DNA of 11,971 nucleotides, from positions 1 through 11,971 of the forward strand of contig JANWJO010000011.1 of assembly GCA_025449435.1 (NCBI GenBank), read 5' to 3'. The DNA is from Chloroflexota bacterium (GTDB lineage Bacteria > Chloroflexota > UBA4733). How positions within the stretch are numbered: the stretch's first letter is position 1; every line of letters starts with the position of its first letter. A model generated the notes under the pieces. That model saw only the letters and a program-made list of their open reading frames with translations, was not told the DNA's origin and searched no databases. Of the stretch, positions 1 to 6,679 are shown in pieces. The translations under genes and the position numbers were made by a program.

Positions 1-1034
1 AGCCCCTTCTCAATAAGGGCGTCGCGGAACGTGCTTGGTTCCACCACGGATGCCAGTGCGCGCGCGAAGGCCCCCGGCTCGTTCTCGCTGAGGACGGCGG
101 CCGCGTTACTACCTTTGCCGCACACTTCTGGCAGTGGGCCGGTATTGAGCGCAACCACCGGTGTGCCACACGCCATCGCTTCTAACGGGGGCAGCGCGAA
201 TCCCTCGTAGATCGACGGGAAGGCGAGCGCTCGCGCACTCCCGTAAAGCACAGGAAGATCATTATCGGACACCCGCCCGAGCCAGTGCACCACCGGCTGA
301 AGTCCGAGGCGGGCAATGGTCGCTTCGACCTCGCTGGCGCCCCAACCTTTCGACCCAGCGATCGCGACGTGAAGGTCCGGGCGGTTGAGCAGAGCCATCG
401 CCTCCAACAGCAGCGTGAGGTTTTTCCGGCGTTCCACTGTCCCAACTGCGAGCACAAATTGATTATGTAGTCCAAACGTGCGTCTCACTCGATCAGGATC
501 GAACACCGGCCTGAACTGCTCGTCAACGCCGTTGTAGACCACCTGGACCCGATCCGGATCCACGTGCAGTGTCTTCAACAGCTCCTGCCGGATGGCGTCG
601 CTCACGCAAATGACCTGGCTCGCCCGGTACACGCTGGTGGCCGTGGCCGCGTAATAGGCCCGGCTTTCCGGGCTGTGCGTCTCCGGAAAACGCCAGAAGG
701 CCAGATCGTGGATTGTGACAATGGATCGCCATCCCAGCGCAATCGGGGCGATATGATCGACCGATAGCACAGCGTCCGGTCGGTGGCGAGCAAGGCTGGC
801 GGCTAGCAGCCAGCGTTCGAGCCGGTGATGGCAAGGCACCCAGCTCCGCTGCGTACGAACGGTTGCTGGATCGAGGTCGTGGTACCAAGTTCCGTGGTCT
901 CGCCGGGCGATGAGGGCGGTGATCCGTGCACCCGCTAGCAGATTGGCCCCATGCAACAGGCCACGCACATAGCGCGCGATACCCGCGCCCGTATAGCCTG
1001 GCATTCGGGCATCAACGATGAGTGGGCCAGTCAT
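1..1034 (-). CDS. GT4-family (group 1) glycosyltransferase, C-terminus cut by window edge
   Basis: The protein reads on the minus strand from ATG at 1034 to the left edge with no stop, giving 344 visible residues. It starts MTGPLIVDARMPGYTGAGIA, with the small glycine-rich N-terminal loop of GT-B enzymes. The second Rossmann domain begins near FVLAVGTVERRKNLTLLLEA (residues 193-212). The EX7E donor-binding motif is present as E277 and E285, in YEGFALPPLEAMACGTPVV. Family knowledge: GT4 retaining enzymes transfer a sugar from an activated nucleotide or lipid donor, and this arrangement is common in mannosyl- and rhamnosyl-transferases of polysaccharide synthesis. Only about 20-40 C-terminal residues should be missing. 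It begins 6 bases after the stop of the O-antigen ligase-like gene, so co-transcription is very likely. Donor and acceptor cannot be told. A cytoplasmic, membrane-associated location is inferred. Confidence 0.9.
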   Translation of the reverse strand, partial: MTGPLIVDARMPGYTGAGIARYVRGLLHGANLLAGARITALIARRDHGTWYHDLDPATVRTQRSWVPCHHRLERWLLAASLARHRPDAVLSVDHIAPIALGWRSIVTIHDLAFWRFPETHSPESRAYYAATATSVYRASQVICVSDAIRQELLKTLHVDPDRVQVVYNGVDEQFRPVFDPDRVRRTFGLHNQFVLAVGTVERRKNLTLLLEAMALLNRPDLHVAIAGSKGWGASEVEATIARLGLQPVVHWLGRVSDNDLPVLYGSARALAFPSIYEGFALPPLEAMACGTPVVALNTGPLPEVCGKGSNAAAVLSENEPGAFARALASVVEPSTFRDALIEKG

Positions 1035-1040
1035 GGCTGG

Positions 1041-2561
1041 CTAGGGGTGTGTACGCGCTGGAACGAGTTTGCCGGTGCGTAGGGCAGGCGCCTTTGGTGC
1101 AGCGTGCTGCGTAACGGCTTCCGCTACATGTGCCTGACCAGTTCTCAGTGTGGCGTAACACAGGCCGGGCAACAGCCAGAATAGCGCGATGTCGTGCTGA
1201 AAACTAAAGAAGTAGCGATCGAGCAGCCCGGCGCACATGACTGCCAGGCAGGCGGCGAGCAAGGCGAGCACAAGGTCGTAGGTTGGCCCGTCCCGGATGG
1301 AGCGCAATCCAGCCAATACGAGCAGTGTAAACCAAGCGAGCGTTGCCAGGAAAATGGCTAGGCCGGTGACACCCATTTCCTCGGCCATCTGGAGATAGAT
1401 GTTGGACACGCCGACATATAGGTTGAGATCGGGCGACCCGCCGAAGCCGACGCCCAGAGCAGGGTAGGTGAAAATCAGCCGGATGGCATCTTTGGCTTCG
1501 CCCAAGCGCATGCCAGCGGCTTGATCCTTCGCTTCCAGGCCGGAGTACAGTTGGGTGGTGAAGCGGTTGCTCACAGGCAGCTGGACAAATAGCAAAAGCA
1601 CGAGTATCGACGCGAGCATCGTCTTGTGGTAGCGCCAGACGCCCAAGAACAGCAGACCTACCAGCAGCGACACCCAAGCGCCGCGGGAATACGTGAGGAG
1701 GATGCACAGCGCGACCGGCGCAGCGAGTAGGGCAGTCAGCCAGCGAGAGAAGATTGGTTCACGCGCCACAAACTGCGCCAGTAGCAAGATGAACACGACC
1801 AGGAGTAAGCCACCGAGCACGTTGGGGTCTACCGATGTTCCAATGGCGCGTTGCGCTTGTGTGAAGTCCACGCGGTATCGCAGCACCTGGCCAGTGGGAT
1901 AATTGAGGACGCCGAGGAGGTTCAGCAACCGGTTAGCTGTGAATGGCTGGACCATGTACAGTGCAATGCCCACTATCGCTTCGGCCACGCCACCAAGGCA
2001 CAGCGCCGCATAGAGCAGGCGAGCAGTTCGCCGCGTTTGCACAACGTCAATAACGACAAAATAAAGCGAGACGCCAAGGATGATCTTCACGAAGGTGTGG
2101 AGTGCGTCGCCCGTGAGCGGTGTGCGCCCAGAAGCGTCGAGCAAAGCAACAAAAGCGACGGCGATCCAAGCGAGCACGAGCCAGTGCAGCGGTGATCCGA
2201 GCACCGATGGAACGCGCGGGTTGATTTTCCGGGCAATCAAGCGGATCAGCACCAGCAGGAGCAAGAGGTCCAAGAATGTCGGGGTCAGGGCGATATGCAC
2301 TGGCAAGCTGGCAAACGGTAGCAGGGTAATGGTGAGGATGATCGCGGCAAGCGCAATCAGGTCAGATGCGGCAACCGCGAACGTACCCGCTACGGCCAAG
2401 ATGATGGCAGCGCCGAGCACGGCGCTGAACTGGCCAACGATGGCGCCAGCAACAGCCGCCACGACCAATGCCAGTGCAACGAGCCCGACATATGGGCGCA
2501 AGGAAGGCCGCGCTCGTTCCGAAAGGTTCCTCACTGTAGCTGGCAGCAACGTTACTGGCAC
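1041..2561 (-). CDS. O-antigen ligase/polymerase-like (Wzy_C family) polytopic membrane protein
   Basis: The 506-residue protein is made mostly of hydrophobic helices (about 11-12 by eye). The Wzy/WaaL hallmarks are in order: GTSVDPNVLGG (241-251), YSRGAW (291-296), GVGFG (370-374) and SNIYLQMAEEMGVTGL (386-401). Family knowledge: these proteins polymerise or ligate undecaprenyl-linked glycans at the outer face of the cytoplasmic membrane. The His that usually precedes Asn in the H-N-x-Y-L motif is Ser386 here. The start is GTG at 2561. An in-frame stop lies 27 bases upstream, and an overlapping ATG in another frame closes at once. An AAGGGA stretch upstream is a weak ribosome site. The gene lies 19 bases after the MFS stop and 6 bases before the glycosyltransferase start, so the three form one unit. 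Whether it is a polymerase, a ligase or a protein O-glycosyltransferase cannot be settled. Confidence 0.85.
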   Translation of the reverse strand: MPVTLLPATVRNLSERARPSLRPYVGLVALALVVAAVAGAIVGQFSAVLGAAIILAVAGTFAVAASDLIALAAIILTITLLPFASLPVHIALTPTFLDLLLLLVLIRLIARKINPRVPSVLGSPLHWLVLAWIAVAFVALLDASGRTPLTGDALHTFVKIILGVSLYFVVIDVVQTRRTARLLYAALCLGGVAEAIVGIALYMVQPFTANRLLNLLGVLNYPTGQVLRYRVDFTQAQRAIGTSVDPNVLGGLLLVVFILLLAQFVAREPIFSRWLTALLAAPVALCILLTYSRGAWVSLLVGLLFLGVWRYHKTMLASILVLLLFVQLPVSNRFTTQLYSGLEAKDQAAGMRLGEAKDAIRLIFTYPALGVGFGGSPDLNLYVGVSNIYLQMAEEMGVTGLAIFLATLAWFTLLVLAGLRSIRDGPTYDLVLALLAACLAVMCAGLLDRYFFSFQHDIALFWLLPGLCYATLRTGQAHVAEAVTQHAAPKAPALRTGKLVPARTHP

Positions 2562-2580
2562 TGGAACGGTTCCATGTCCC

Positions 2581-3765
2581 TTACCAACTCAGTCTTGCCG
2601 CTAGGGTAACGACTACCATGCCAGCGCAGGCGGTCACAAAGACTGTCGAGGGACCAATGGCCGTGTACATCCAGCCAAACAGTGCTGTGCCGGCGGCGCC
2701 GCCCAAGAACAACGAGAACGCAAAGAGCGCGACAGACGTGCCGCGCAAGGCTGGCACCAGTTCGGTAGCACGCGTTTGCAACGTCGTGTGGAAGGTGGCG
2801 AAGCCAAATCCCAACAGCAAGATTGGTATGGTGGCGAGTATCCAAGCCGGCAACGGCACCAACAACAGAAAGCCGCAGGCAAGTGCCGGGCCGCCGATGA
2901 TAAGAAGGCCGCGTTCCCGGAAGCGCTGCACCAGGCGGCGAAGAAACCGGCTGGTGATGAAGGTGCCGGCTCCGTAACAGGCCAGTACCAGACCAATCAC
3001 CAGGTAGCTTATGGCAAAACGGTCACGTAGCGCGGAGCCGACGTAGGTGAAAGCGCCGTTCACGAACAGTCCTTCGGCGGCGACCAGGACGTATAGCCAG
3101 CGCGCGTTACCCTCACGGAGCACTCGTCCATAGCGTTGCGATGCTGGAATGGCCGCCGCGTGCGATGGCATCGCGGTGCTTCCCGACGCTTTGAAGAGCA
3201 TGGCGACTGAGGCAAGAGACGCGATGCCGTATCCCGCGAACAGCACCCGCCACGAAAATACATCACCGACCACACCACCGACCGCGGTGCTCAAGACGCC
3301 GCCCAGGGCGTTGGTACTCATCAGCGTGGCGATTGCTTGCTGGCGCCGTTCGTAGGGCACAGCATCACCGATAAAGGCCAGCGCTAGCGGGATCACGGCG
3401 GCCGCGCACGCACCGGTGAGCGCCCGGAGAGCAAACAACTGCGTGAGGTTGCTGGCCAGCGAGCACAACCCAGTGCCCACTGCAAAGAACAACACGGCCC
3501 AGCGCACCACGTGTACCTTGCCGGCTCGGTCGGCCAGTGGGCCGTAGAACACCTGAAAGAGGCCGTACGGCAGCACGTAGGCGGTCACCGCCTGTCCGGC
3601 GATTCCCACATTGGTATGGAGGTCGCTGGCCAGCGCCGGGAGCAGTGGGGCGAAAATCGCACGGTCAAGGTTGACGAGGAAGGCAGCGATAGACAGCGCA
3701 ACGAAGGCAAAATGCGTCGGGTCGGACTCAGATATCCGAGCCACGGTTCCGGTGGGCGTGCTCAA
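2581..3765 (-). CDS. MFS transporter, 12-TM DHA1-like
   Basis: The 394-residue polytopic protein has the usual length and spacing of a 12-helix major facilitator. Motif A is visible in the loop after TM2 as GPLADRAGKVHVVR (75-88). TM1 reads FVALSIAAFLVNLDRAIFAP and is followed by a periplasmic-side segment, as in drug/H+ antiporters and sugar-efflux MFS proteins. The start appears to be TTG at 3765, with GGAG about 11 bases upstream. The in-frame stop TGA is only 21 bases further upstream. GTG at codon 8 is an alternative. It is the first gene of the minus-strand unit that continues into the ligase-like and glycosyltransferase genes, so it may export a small molecule or glycan precursor linked to them, but efflux of an unrelated compound is equally possible. 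No cytoplasmic regulatory domain is seen. Confidence 0.85.
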   Translation of the reverse strand: MSTPTGTVARISESDPTHFAFVALSIAAFLVNLDRAIFAPLLPALASDLHTNVGIAGQAVTAYVLPYGLFQVFYGPLADRAGKVHVVRWAVLFFAVGTGLCSLASNLTQLFALRALTGACAAAVIPLALAFIGDAVPYERRQQAIATLMSTNALGGVLSTAVGGVVGDVFSWRVLFAGYGIASLASVAMLFKASGSTAMPSHAAAIPASQRYGRVLREGNARWLYVLVAAEGLFVNGAFTYVGSALRDRFAISYLVIGLVLACYGAGTFITSRFLRRLVQRFRERGLLIIGGPALACGFLLLVPLPAWILATIPILLLGFGFATFHTTLQTRATELVPALRGTSVALFAFSLFLGGAAGTALFGWMYTAIGPSTVFVTACAGMVVVTLAARLSW

Positions 3766-3874
3766 GACGGCAGGGGCTCCACAGCATCATGGCTTTCCAA
3801 ACCGGAACGCTGCATAAGTGTACCCACGTAGAGTTAGGAACACGCGCAACCAATTGCATCCGCGCTGCGAGAAG

Positions 3875-3899
3875 CGGTACTGTACATATCCTAGTACCG
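3875..3899. repeat. Perfect 7-bp inverted repeat, 11-base spacer (possible operator)
   Basis: CGGTACT at 3875-3881 is the exact reverse complement of AGTACCG at 3893-3899. The spacer has another GTAC (3882-3885). The repeat lies 15 bases upstream of the TATACT hexamer, where a repressor or activator site for the PII-like genes could sit. Operator function is inferred from position only. Confidence 0.4.
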
Positions 3900-3959
3900 G
3901 GACAGGATAATCGTATACTGGCGACCAAGGCAGCGGGCGCCTGCACGAGCGTTCGTACC

Positions 3960-3977
3960 GATCCGGTGCAGCGGATC
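3960..3977. repeat. Perfect 6-bp inverted repeat, 6-base loop
   Basis: GATCCG (3960-3965) and CGGATC (3972-3977) flank GTGCAG. GTAC words at 3955-3958 and 3981-3984 can extend the structure across a small asymmetric internal loop. If transcription starts near the TATACT at 3914, this would be a hairpin in the leader RNA of the PII-like genes. The tail is not U-rich, so it is not an intrinsic terminator. Confidence 0.35.
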
Positions 3978-4097
3978 CTTGTACATGTGGTACCTAGGCG
4001 CGGCGGAACTGTTTATCCAAACCTTTCGCGTGGCTTGTTGCGACCGCAAGAGCGGTGCATTCTATGAGCAAGTACTGGTAGGGAAACAAGGGCGACG

Positions 4098-4463
4098 ATG
4101 AGTGCACAACCAACGCCAGTTGCGCTTCAACAACCAACTAAGCTCGTCATCGCTATTGTGCAGGATGAAGACGCTACTTCCCTCAGTGACGCCCTTGTAG
4201 CACAAGGATTTCGAGCTACGCGCATCAACACCGTTGGCGGATTTTTGCGTAAGGGGAATTCCTCACTCCTTATCGGTGTCGATGATCGACAGGTACCATT
4301 GGTATTAGCCCTCATCCGGCAGATGTGTCGAACCCGTATGGCCTTTCTCACCGCTTCGTATCCCGTGGAAATGGCCGAGCCTTTTCTTGCAGAGCCAATT
4401 GAAGTGCAAGTTGGCGGTGCAGTAGTCTTTATTCTAGACATCGAACGGTTCGAACCTTTCTAA
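4098..4463 (+). CDS. PII-like cyclic-di-AMP receptor, PstA/DarA (DUF970) family, copy 1
   Basis: The 121-residue protein matches the whole PstA/DarA fold. The core begins KLVIAIVQDED (15-25). It continues with GFRATRI (37-43), NTVGGFLRKGN (44-54), LLIGVDD (57-63), the C-terminal loop end IEVQVGGA (101-108) and FILDIERFEPF. Family knowledge: these are trimeric, PII-fold cytosolic proteins that bind cyclic-di-AMP between subunits, using the FRxT segment, the GGFL-GN segment and the E-V-x-V-G-G region. The N-terminus is about 14 residues longer than typical. The Asn that precedes FRAT in firmicute PstA is Gly here. ATG 4098 has AAGGG 5 bases upstream and no competing start. Third-position G+C is low: a hand count gave about 44% over 73 codons. 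The output of the family is poorly known. The copy 2 gene follows after 37 bases. Confidence 0.88.
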   Translation: MSAQPTPVALQQPTKLVIAIVQDEDATSLSDALVAQGFRATRINTVGGFLRKGNSSLLIGVDDRQVPLVLALIRQMCRTRMAFLTASYPVEMAEPFLAEPIEVQVGGAVVFILDIERFEPF

Positions 4464-4464
4464 G

Positions 4465-4487
4465 GCGGTATTGAGCGCGGTATTGAG
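4465..4487 (+). repeat. Short tandem direct repeat between the two PII-like genes
   Basis: GCGGTATTGAG occurs at 4465-4475 and again at 4477-4487, a 12-base period. Each unit places a TTG in the frame of the downstream gene (4471, 4483), giving extra potential starts before ATG 4501. It may be a small slippage duplication. Confidence 0.6.
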
Positions 4488-4500
4488 AGAGTTATCCGGC

Positions 4501-4785
4501 ATGAAGTTAGTGATTTCGATCATCCTGCCCGACGACGCTGAGAAAGTATCTAAGGCGCTCATCGTCAAGGGGTTTCGCGGGCCTACGCGCATTAATACCG
4601 TTGGCGGCTTCTTACGCCGGGGCAACGTCACGCTGGTCCTGGGCGTGGACGACGAGCGGTTGGATGAGGCGTTAGCCACCATCCGAGAGAATGTGCAGGC
4701 GCGCACCATTGAGGGTGCTGGCAGTTCCACACCATTTCGAGGTGCGGCGTTTGTCATCAACATCGACAGGTTTACCCAAGTTTAG
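4501..4785 (+). CDS. PII-like protein, divergent PstA/DarA (DUF970) family, copy 2
   Basis: The 94-residue protein starts MKLVISIILPDDAEKVSKAL and continues with KGFRGPTRINTVGGFLRRGN (23-42), LVLGVDD (45-51) and FVINIDRF at the end. It aligns with copy 1 along its whole length but differs at three key places. The VQDED segment is ILPDD. One residue is inserted in the FRxT segment (FRGPTR against FRATR). The long loop ending in E-V-x-V-G-G is missing, replaced by a short Gly/Ser stretch before RGAAF. The usual length is about 105-110 residues. I chose ATG 4501 because it matches the family N-terminus MK-hydrophobic and has GAGAGAG about 10 bases upstream; in-frame TTG codons at 4471 and 4483 are weaker. 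It may form a heterotrimer with copy 1, bind another ligand, or bind none. Third-position G+C is about 77% over 52 codons. Confidence 0.85.
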   Translation: MKLVISIILPDDAEKVSKALIVKGFRGPTRINTVGGFLRRGNVTLVLGVDDERLDEALATIRENVQARTIEGAGSSTPFRGAAFVINIDRFTQV

Positions 4786-4909
4786 TCCGCACGGATTCAC
4801 ACGACTCCCCTTCGCCTTTCTTGGCTGAGGGCACCTTCATAAGCCGCTCCCCTCCGGAGATGACACCCGTTGCGCAGATACGTTCTCCATCCTCGCCCCG
4901 GTGAAGATG

Positions 4910-4918
4910 TGCTACCAT
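4910..4918 (+). promoter_or_regulatory. Candidate extended -10 promoter before the isomerase gene
   Basis: TG-C-TACCAT fits an extended -10 (TGn plus a hexamer matching TATAAT at 4 of 6 positions). It lies about 37 bases upstream of the chosen GTG start at 4955. No convincing -35 box is visible. A separate promoter would make sense because 169 bases separate this gene from copy 2 of the PII-like pair. Confidence 0.3.
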
Positions 4919-4954
4919 CGCGCTGGAACTGAACGGGCACTAGGGAGTTTGACT

Positions 4955-5815
4955 GTGGTCCGTCTCGGCGTCGCGGGTCTCATGCCGCCAGATGTGCAAG
5001 CCGTAACTCAAGCACGGGCCGAACGCATTCGGTCGCTGGGTTTTACCGGAGTGAGCTGCTTCCTCACCGATCCCGAGCAAGCACACGACGGCGAACTGCG
5101 CCTGGCGCGCGACACGTTGCTGCGTGCGGGCGTTGCAGTGGCCCAGGCCAATGCTCGCTACGAGCGGCTGTGTGATGCCGACGAGCACTTGCGGCAGCGA
5201 GCCATTGTCCAGGTGCGTGCCGCGATCCATTGCGCCAAGACGCTGGGAGCGGACAACCTCTACATCCGTCCCGGTAGCTTGAATAAGGTCGGCCATTGGT
5301 ATGCGCATCCAGACAACACTGCTGCGTCTACCATAGACCGCCTTATCGACAGCCTCCGCCAGGTTTCGCACGTAGCGGAGGAGCAGGAGGTGACGCTTGC
5401 GATCGAAGGTCACACCCTCTCTCCCCTCAATACGCCGAAACAAGTGCGTCAGGTCATCGACGCAACTGGATCCCCTCGTCTCAAGTTCAATTCCGACCCC
5501 GTGAACTTTGTCAGCACGCTGCAGGAAGCATTCGACCCCAAACCGGTGGTCGATGGCTTGTTCGCGTCATTGGGCGATGTGACAGTCGCGGCACACCTCA
5601 AGGACATGCTGGTGGAGGACCGGTTGGTGCTCCATATCGCTGAGTGCTTGCCTGGGCGCGGCAATTTCCCCTTGGGCTACTTCTTGCAACGCTTCGCGTC
5701 GGTAGCTCCAAGCGGCTGGGTACTGATCGAGCACCTGGCAGATGAACTAATCCCAGAGGCCAAGGTAGCCGTCGATCGAGCAGCGGCGAGTGTTGGAATG
5801 CGCTGGGAGCTATAG
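4955..5815 (+). CDS. Sugar-phosphate isomerase/epimerase-like TIM-barrel protein (AP endonuclease family 2 fold)
   Basis: The 286-residue protein has the xylose-isomerase-like TIM-barrel pattern. It begins RLGVAGLMPP and RIRSLGFTGVSCF, with the middle strand LGADNLYIRPG. Likely metal ligands sit at barrel strand ends: E151 in LAIEGH, D181 in KFNSDPVNF, H214 in VAAHLKD and E259 in VLIEHL. Family knowledge: PF01261 members are divalent-metal isomerases, epimerases or dehydratases for sugars, inositols and hydroxy-acids. GTG 4955 is preferred because AGGGAG (4942-4947) stands 7 bases upstream and the protein then begins at the first barrel strand. The open frame extends back to an ATG at 4901, but that extension looks unrelated to the fold. 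The SDR gene starts 4 bases after the stop, so the two are probably co-translated. The substrate is unknown. Confidence 0.8.
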   Translation: MVRLGVAGLMPPDVQAVTQARAERIRSLGFTGVSCFLTDPEQAHDGELRLARDTLLRAGVAVAQANARYERLCDADEHLRQRAIVQVRAAIHCAKTLGADNLYIRPGSLNKVGHWYAHPDNTAASTIDRLIDSLRQVSHVAEEQEVTLAIEGHTLSPLNTPKQVRQVIDATGSPRLKFNSDPVNFVSTLQEAFDPKPVVDGLFASLGDVTVAAHLKDMLVEDRLVLHIAECLPGRGNFPLGYFLQRFASVAPSGWVLIEHLADELIPEAKVAVDRAAASVGMRWEL

Positions 5816-5819
5816 CCCT

Positions 5820-6563
5820 ATGGACGTGCGGGGAAAAGTGATCGCCATCACCGGTGCGGCGAGCGGAATCGGCAAGGCTACCGCCCACGAAGTGGCGACG
5901 AATGGCGCGCGTACCATCCTGGTTGATCGCGACACCAAGTTGGGTGAGCAGTGTGCTGCCGCCTTGCAAGCATTAGGGTGCGACACTCGGTTCATTGGCA
6001 CAGACATTGCCATGGAGGTCGAGGTCGAGCGGCTGTTTCACCAGATTGGCGACCAGCACGGCAAACTCGACGTGCTCATCTGTTGCGCAGGCATTTTGCA
6101 AGGTGCGTACACGGCCGTCGATGTGCTCGACAGCGCCACGTTCGACCGTGTGATCGCTGTTAATGTGCGCGGCACCTTCCTGACGGTTAAATACGCGGTG
6201 CCGCTTTTGCGTGCTAGCCACGGGGTGGTATTGCTGCTCGCTTCGGGGGCCGGCGTATTTGGAGCTAGCTCATCGGTTGCCTACGGTACCAGCAAAGGGG
6301 GCGTACACGGACTCGGTATGGTGCTAGAAGCACAGCTTGCCCGAGATGGGATTCGCGTCCTGGACATTTGCCCAGGCAACGTCAATACGCCGATGAAGCG
6401 TGAGAATGTGGCCGACGCCGCTCGTAGCCAGGGTCGCGACCCGGTGGAGGCGGTCCAACGTGCTGAGGCAGGGATGACCGACCCGGCAGCGGTGGCGAGC
6501 GTGCTGCGCTTCTTGTCGTCGGACGCTGCCAAAGCGGTGCGTGGCACCATCCGCACAACCTAA
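5820..6563 (+). CDS. SDR-family NAD(P)-dependent oxidoreductase
   Basis: The 247-residue classical short-chain dehydrogenase has its cofactor loop TGAASGIG at 11-18. D36 in TILVDRD after beta-2 suggests a preference for NAD(H). The NNAG position reads CCAG (88-91), and N115 lies in NVRGTF. S142, Y155 and K159 (YGTSK) complete the catalytic tetrad. Family knowledge: such enzymes oxidise alcohols or reduce ketones on sugars, polyols and hydroxy-acids. The end is unusual. The protein stops at VRGTIRTT, where many relatives continue into a V-D-G-G tail that closes the active site; some SDR groups do end this way. ATG 5820 lies 4 bases after the isomerase stop, with GGGAG inside the isomerase 3' end serving as the ribosome site. 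Together with that gene it probably carries out consecutive steps on one substrate. Confidence 0.88.
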   Translation: MDVRGKVIAITGAASGIGKATAHEVATNGARTILVDRDTKLGEQCAAALQALGCDTRFIGTDIAMEVEVERLFHQIGDQHGKLDVLICCAGILQGAYTAVDVLDSATFDRVIAVNVRGTFLTVKYAVPLLRASHGVVLLLASGAGVFGASSSVAYGTSKGGVHGLGMVLEAQLARDGIRVLDICPGNVNTPMKRENVADAARSQGRDPVEAVQRAEAGMTDPAAVASVLRFLSSDAAKAVRGTIRTT

Positions 6564-6596
6564 TGCTCCGTGGTGCTTGATAGCGCTCAAGGTGTA

Positions 6597-6626
6597 TGTA
6601 CAGCCATCCTGTGCGTCGGCTACGAT
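6597..6626 (+). promoter_or_regulatory. Weak candidate promoter before the aminotransferase
   Basis: TGTACA (6597-6602) and TACGAT (6621-6626) are separated by 18 bases and each matches the sigma-70 consensus at 4 of 6 positions. They lie in the 116-base gap between the SDR and aminotransferase genes, so the latter may have its own start of transcription. The match could be due to chance. Confidence 0.22.
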
Positions 6627-6679
6627 GCTGCCTGTTTGTCGAGCTTGTGTTGTTGCGTCCAGAGGAGTTCACCGCCACC

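Larger units (their letters stand above)
3766..4097. promoter_or_regulatory. Divergent intergenic control region with inverted repeats and GTAC cluster
   Basis: These 332 bases lie between the minus-strand MFS start and the plus-strand PII-like gene. An open frame across part of it (3789-4067) does not resemble a real protein. The region holds two perfect inverted repeats: CGGTACT, 11 bases, AGTACCG (3875-3899), and GATCCG, 6 bases, CGGATC (3960-3977). Eight GTAC words occur between 3820 and 4075, against roughly one expected. A TATACT hexamer at 3914-3919 could be a plus-strand -10 box, though no good -35 sits at 17 bases. A ribosome site AAGGG (4088-4092) precedes ATG 4098. The layout fits a regulated divergent promoter. 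No known riboswitch, including the ydaO type, was recognised. Confidence 0.45.

Noticed and set aside
161..888. Several open frames of 60-120 codons on both strands
   Set aside because: They lie inside the continuous minus-strand glycosyltransferase frame, which has clear family motifs to the left edge. They are shadow frames of GC-rich coding DNA.
3789..4067. Open frame of 92 codons in the divergent intergenic region
   Set aside because: It has no recognisable motif or hydrophobic pattern and no good ribosome site, and it covers the inverted repeats and promoter-like elements.
3766..4097. Cyclic-di-AMP (ydaO-type) riboswitch upstream of the receptor genes
   Set aside because: I could not find the characteristic conserved GGG/GCC core. 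Only simple hairpins are seen.
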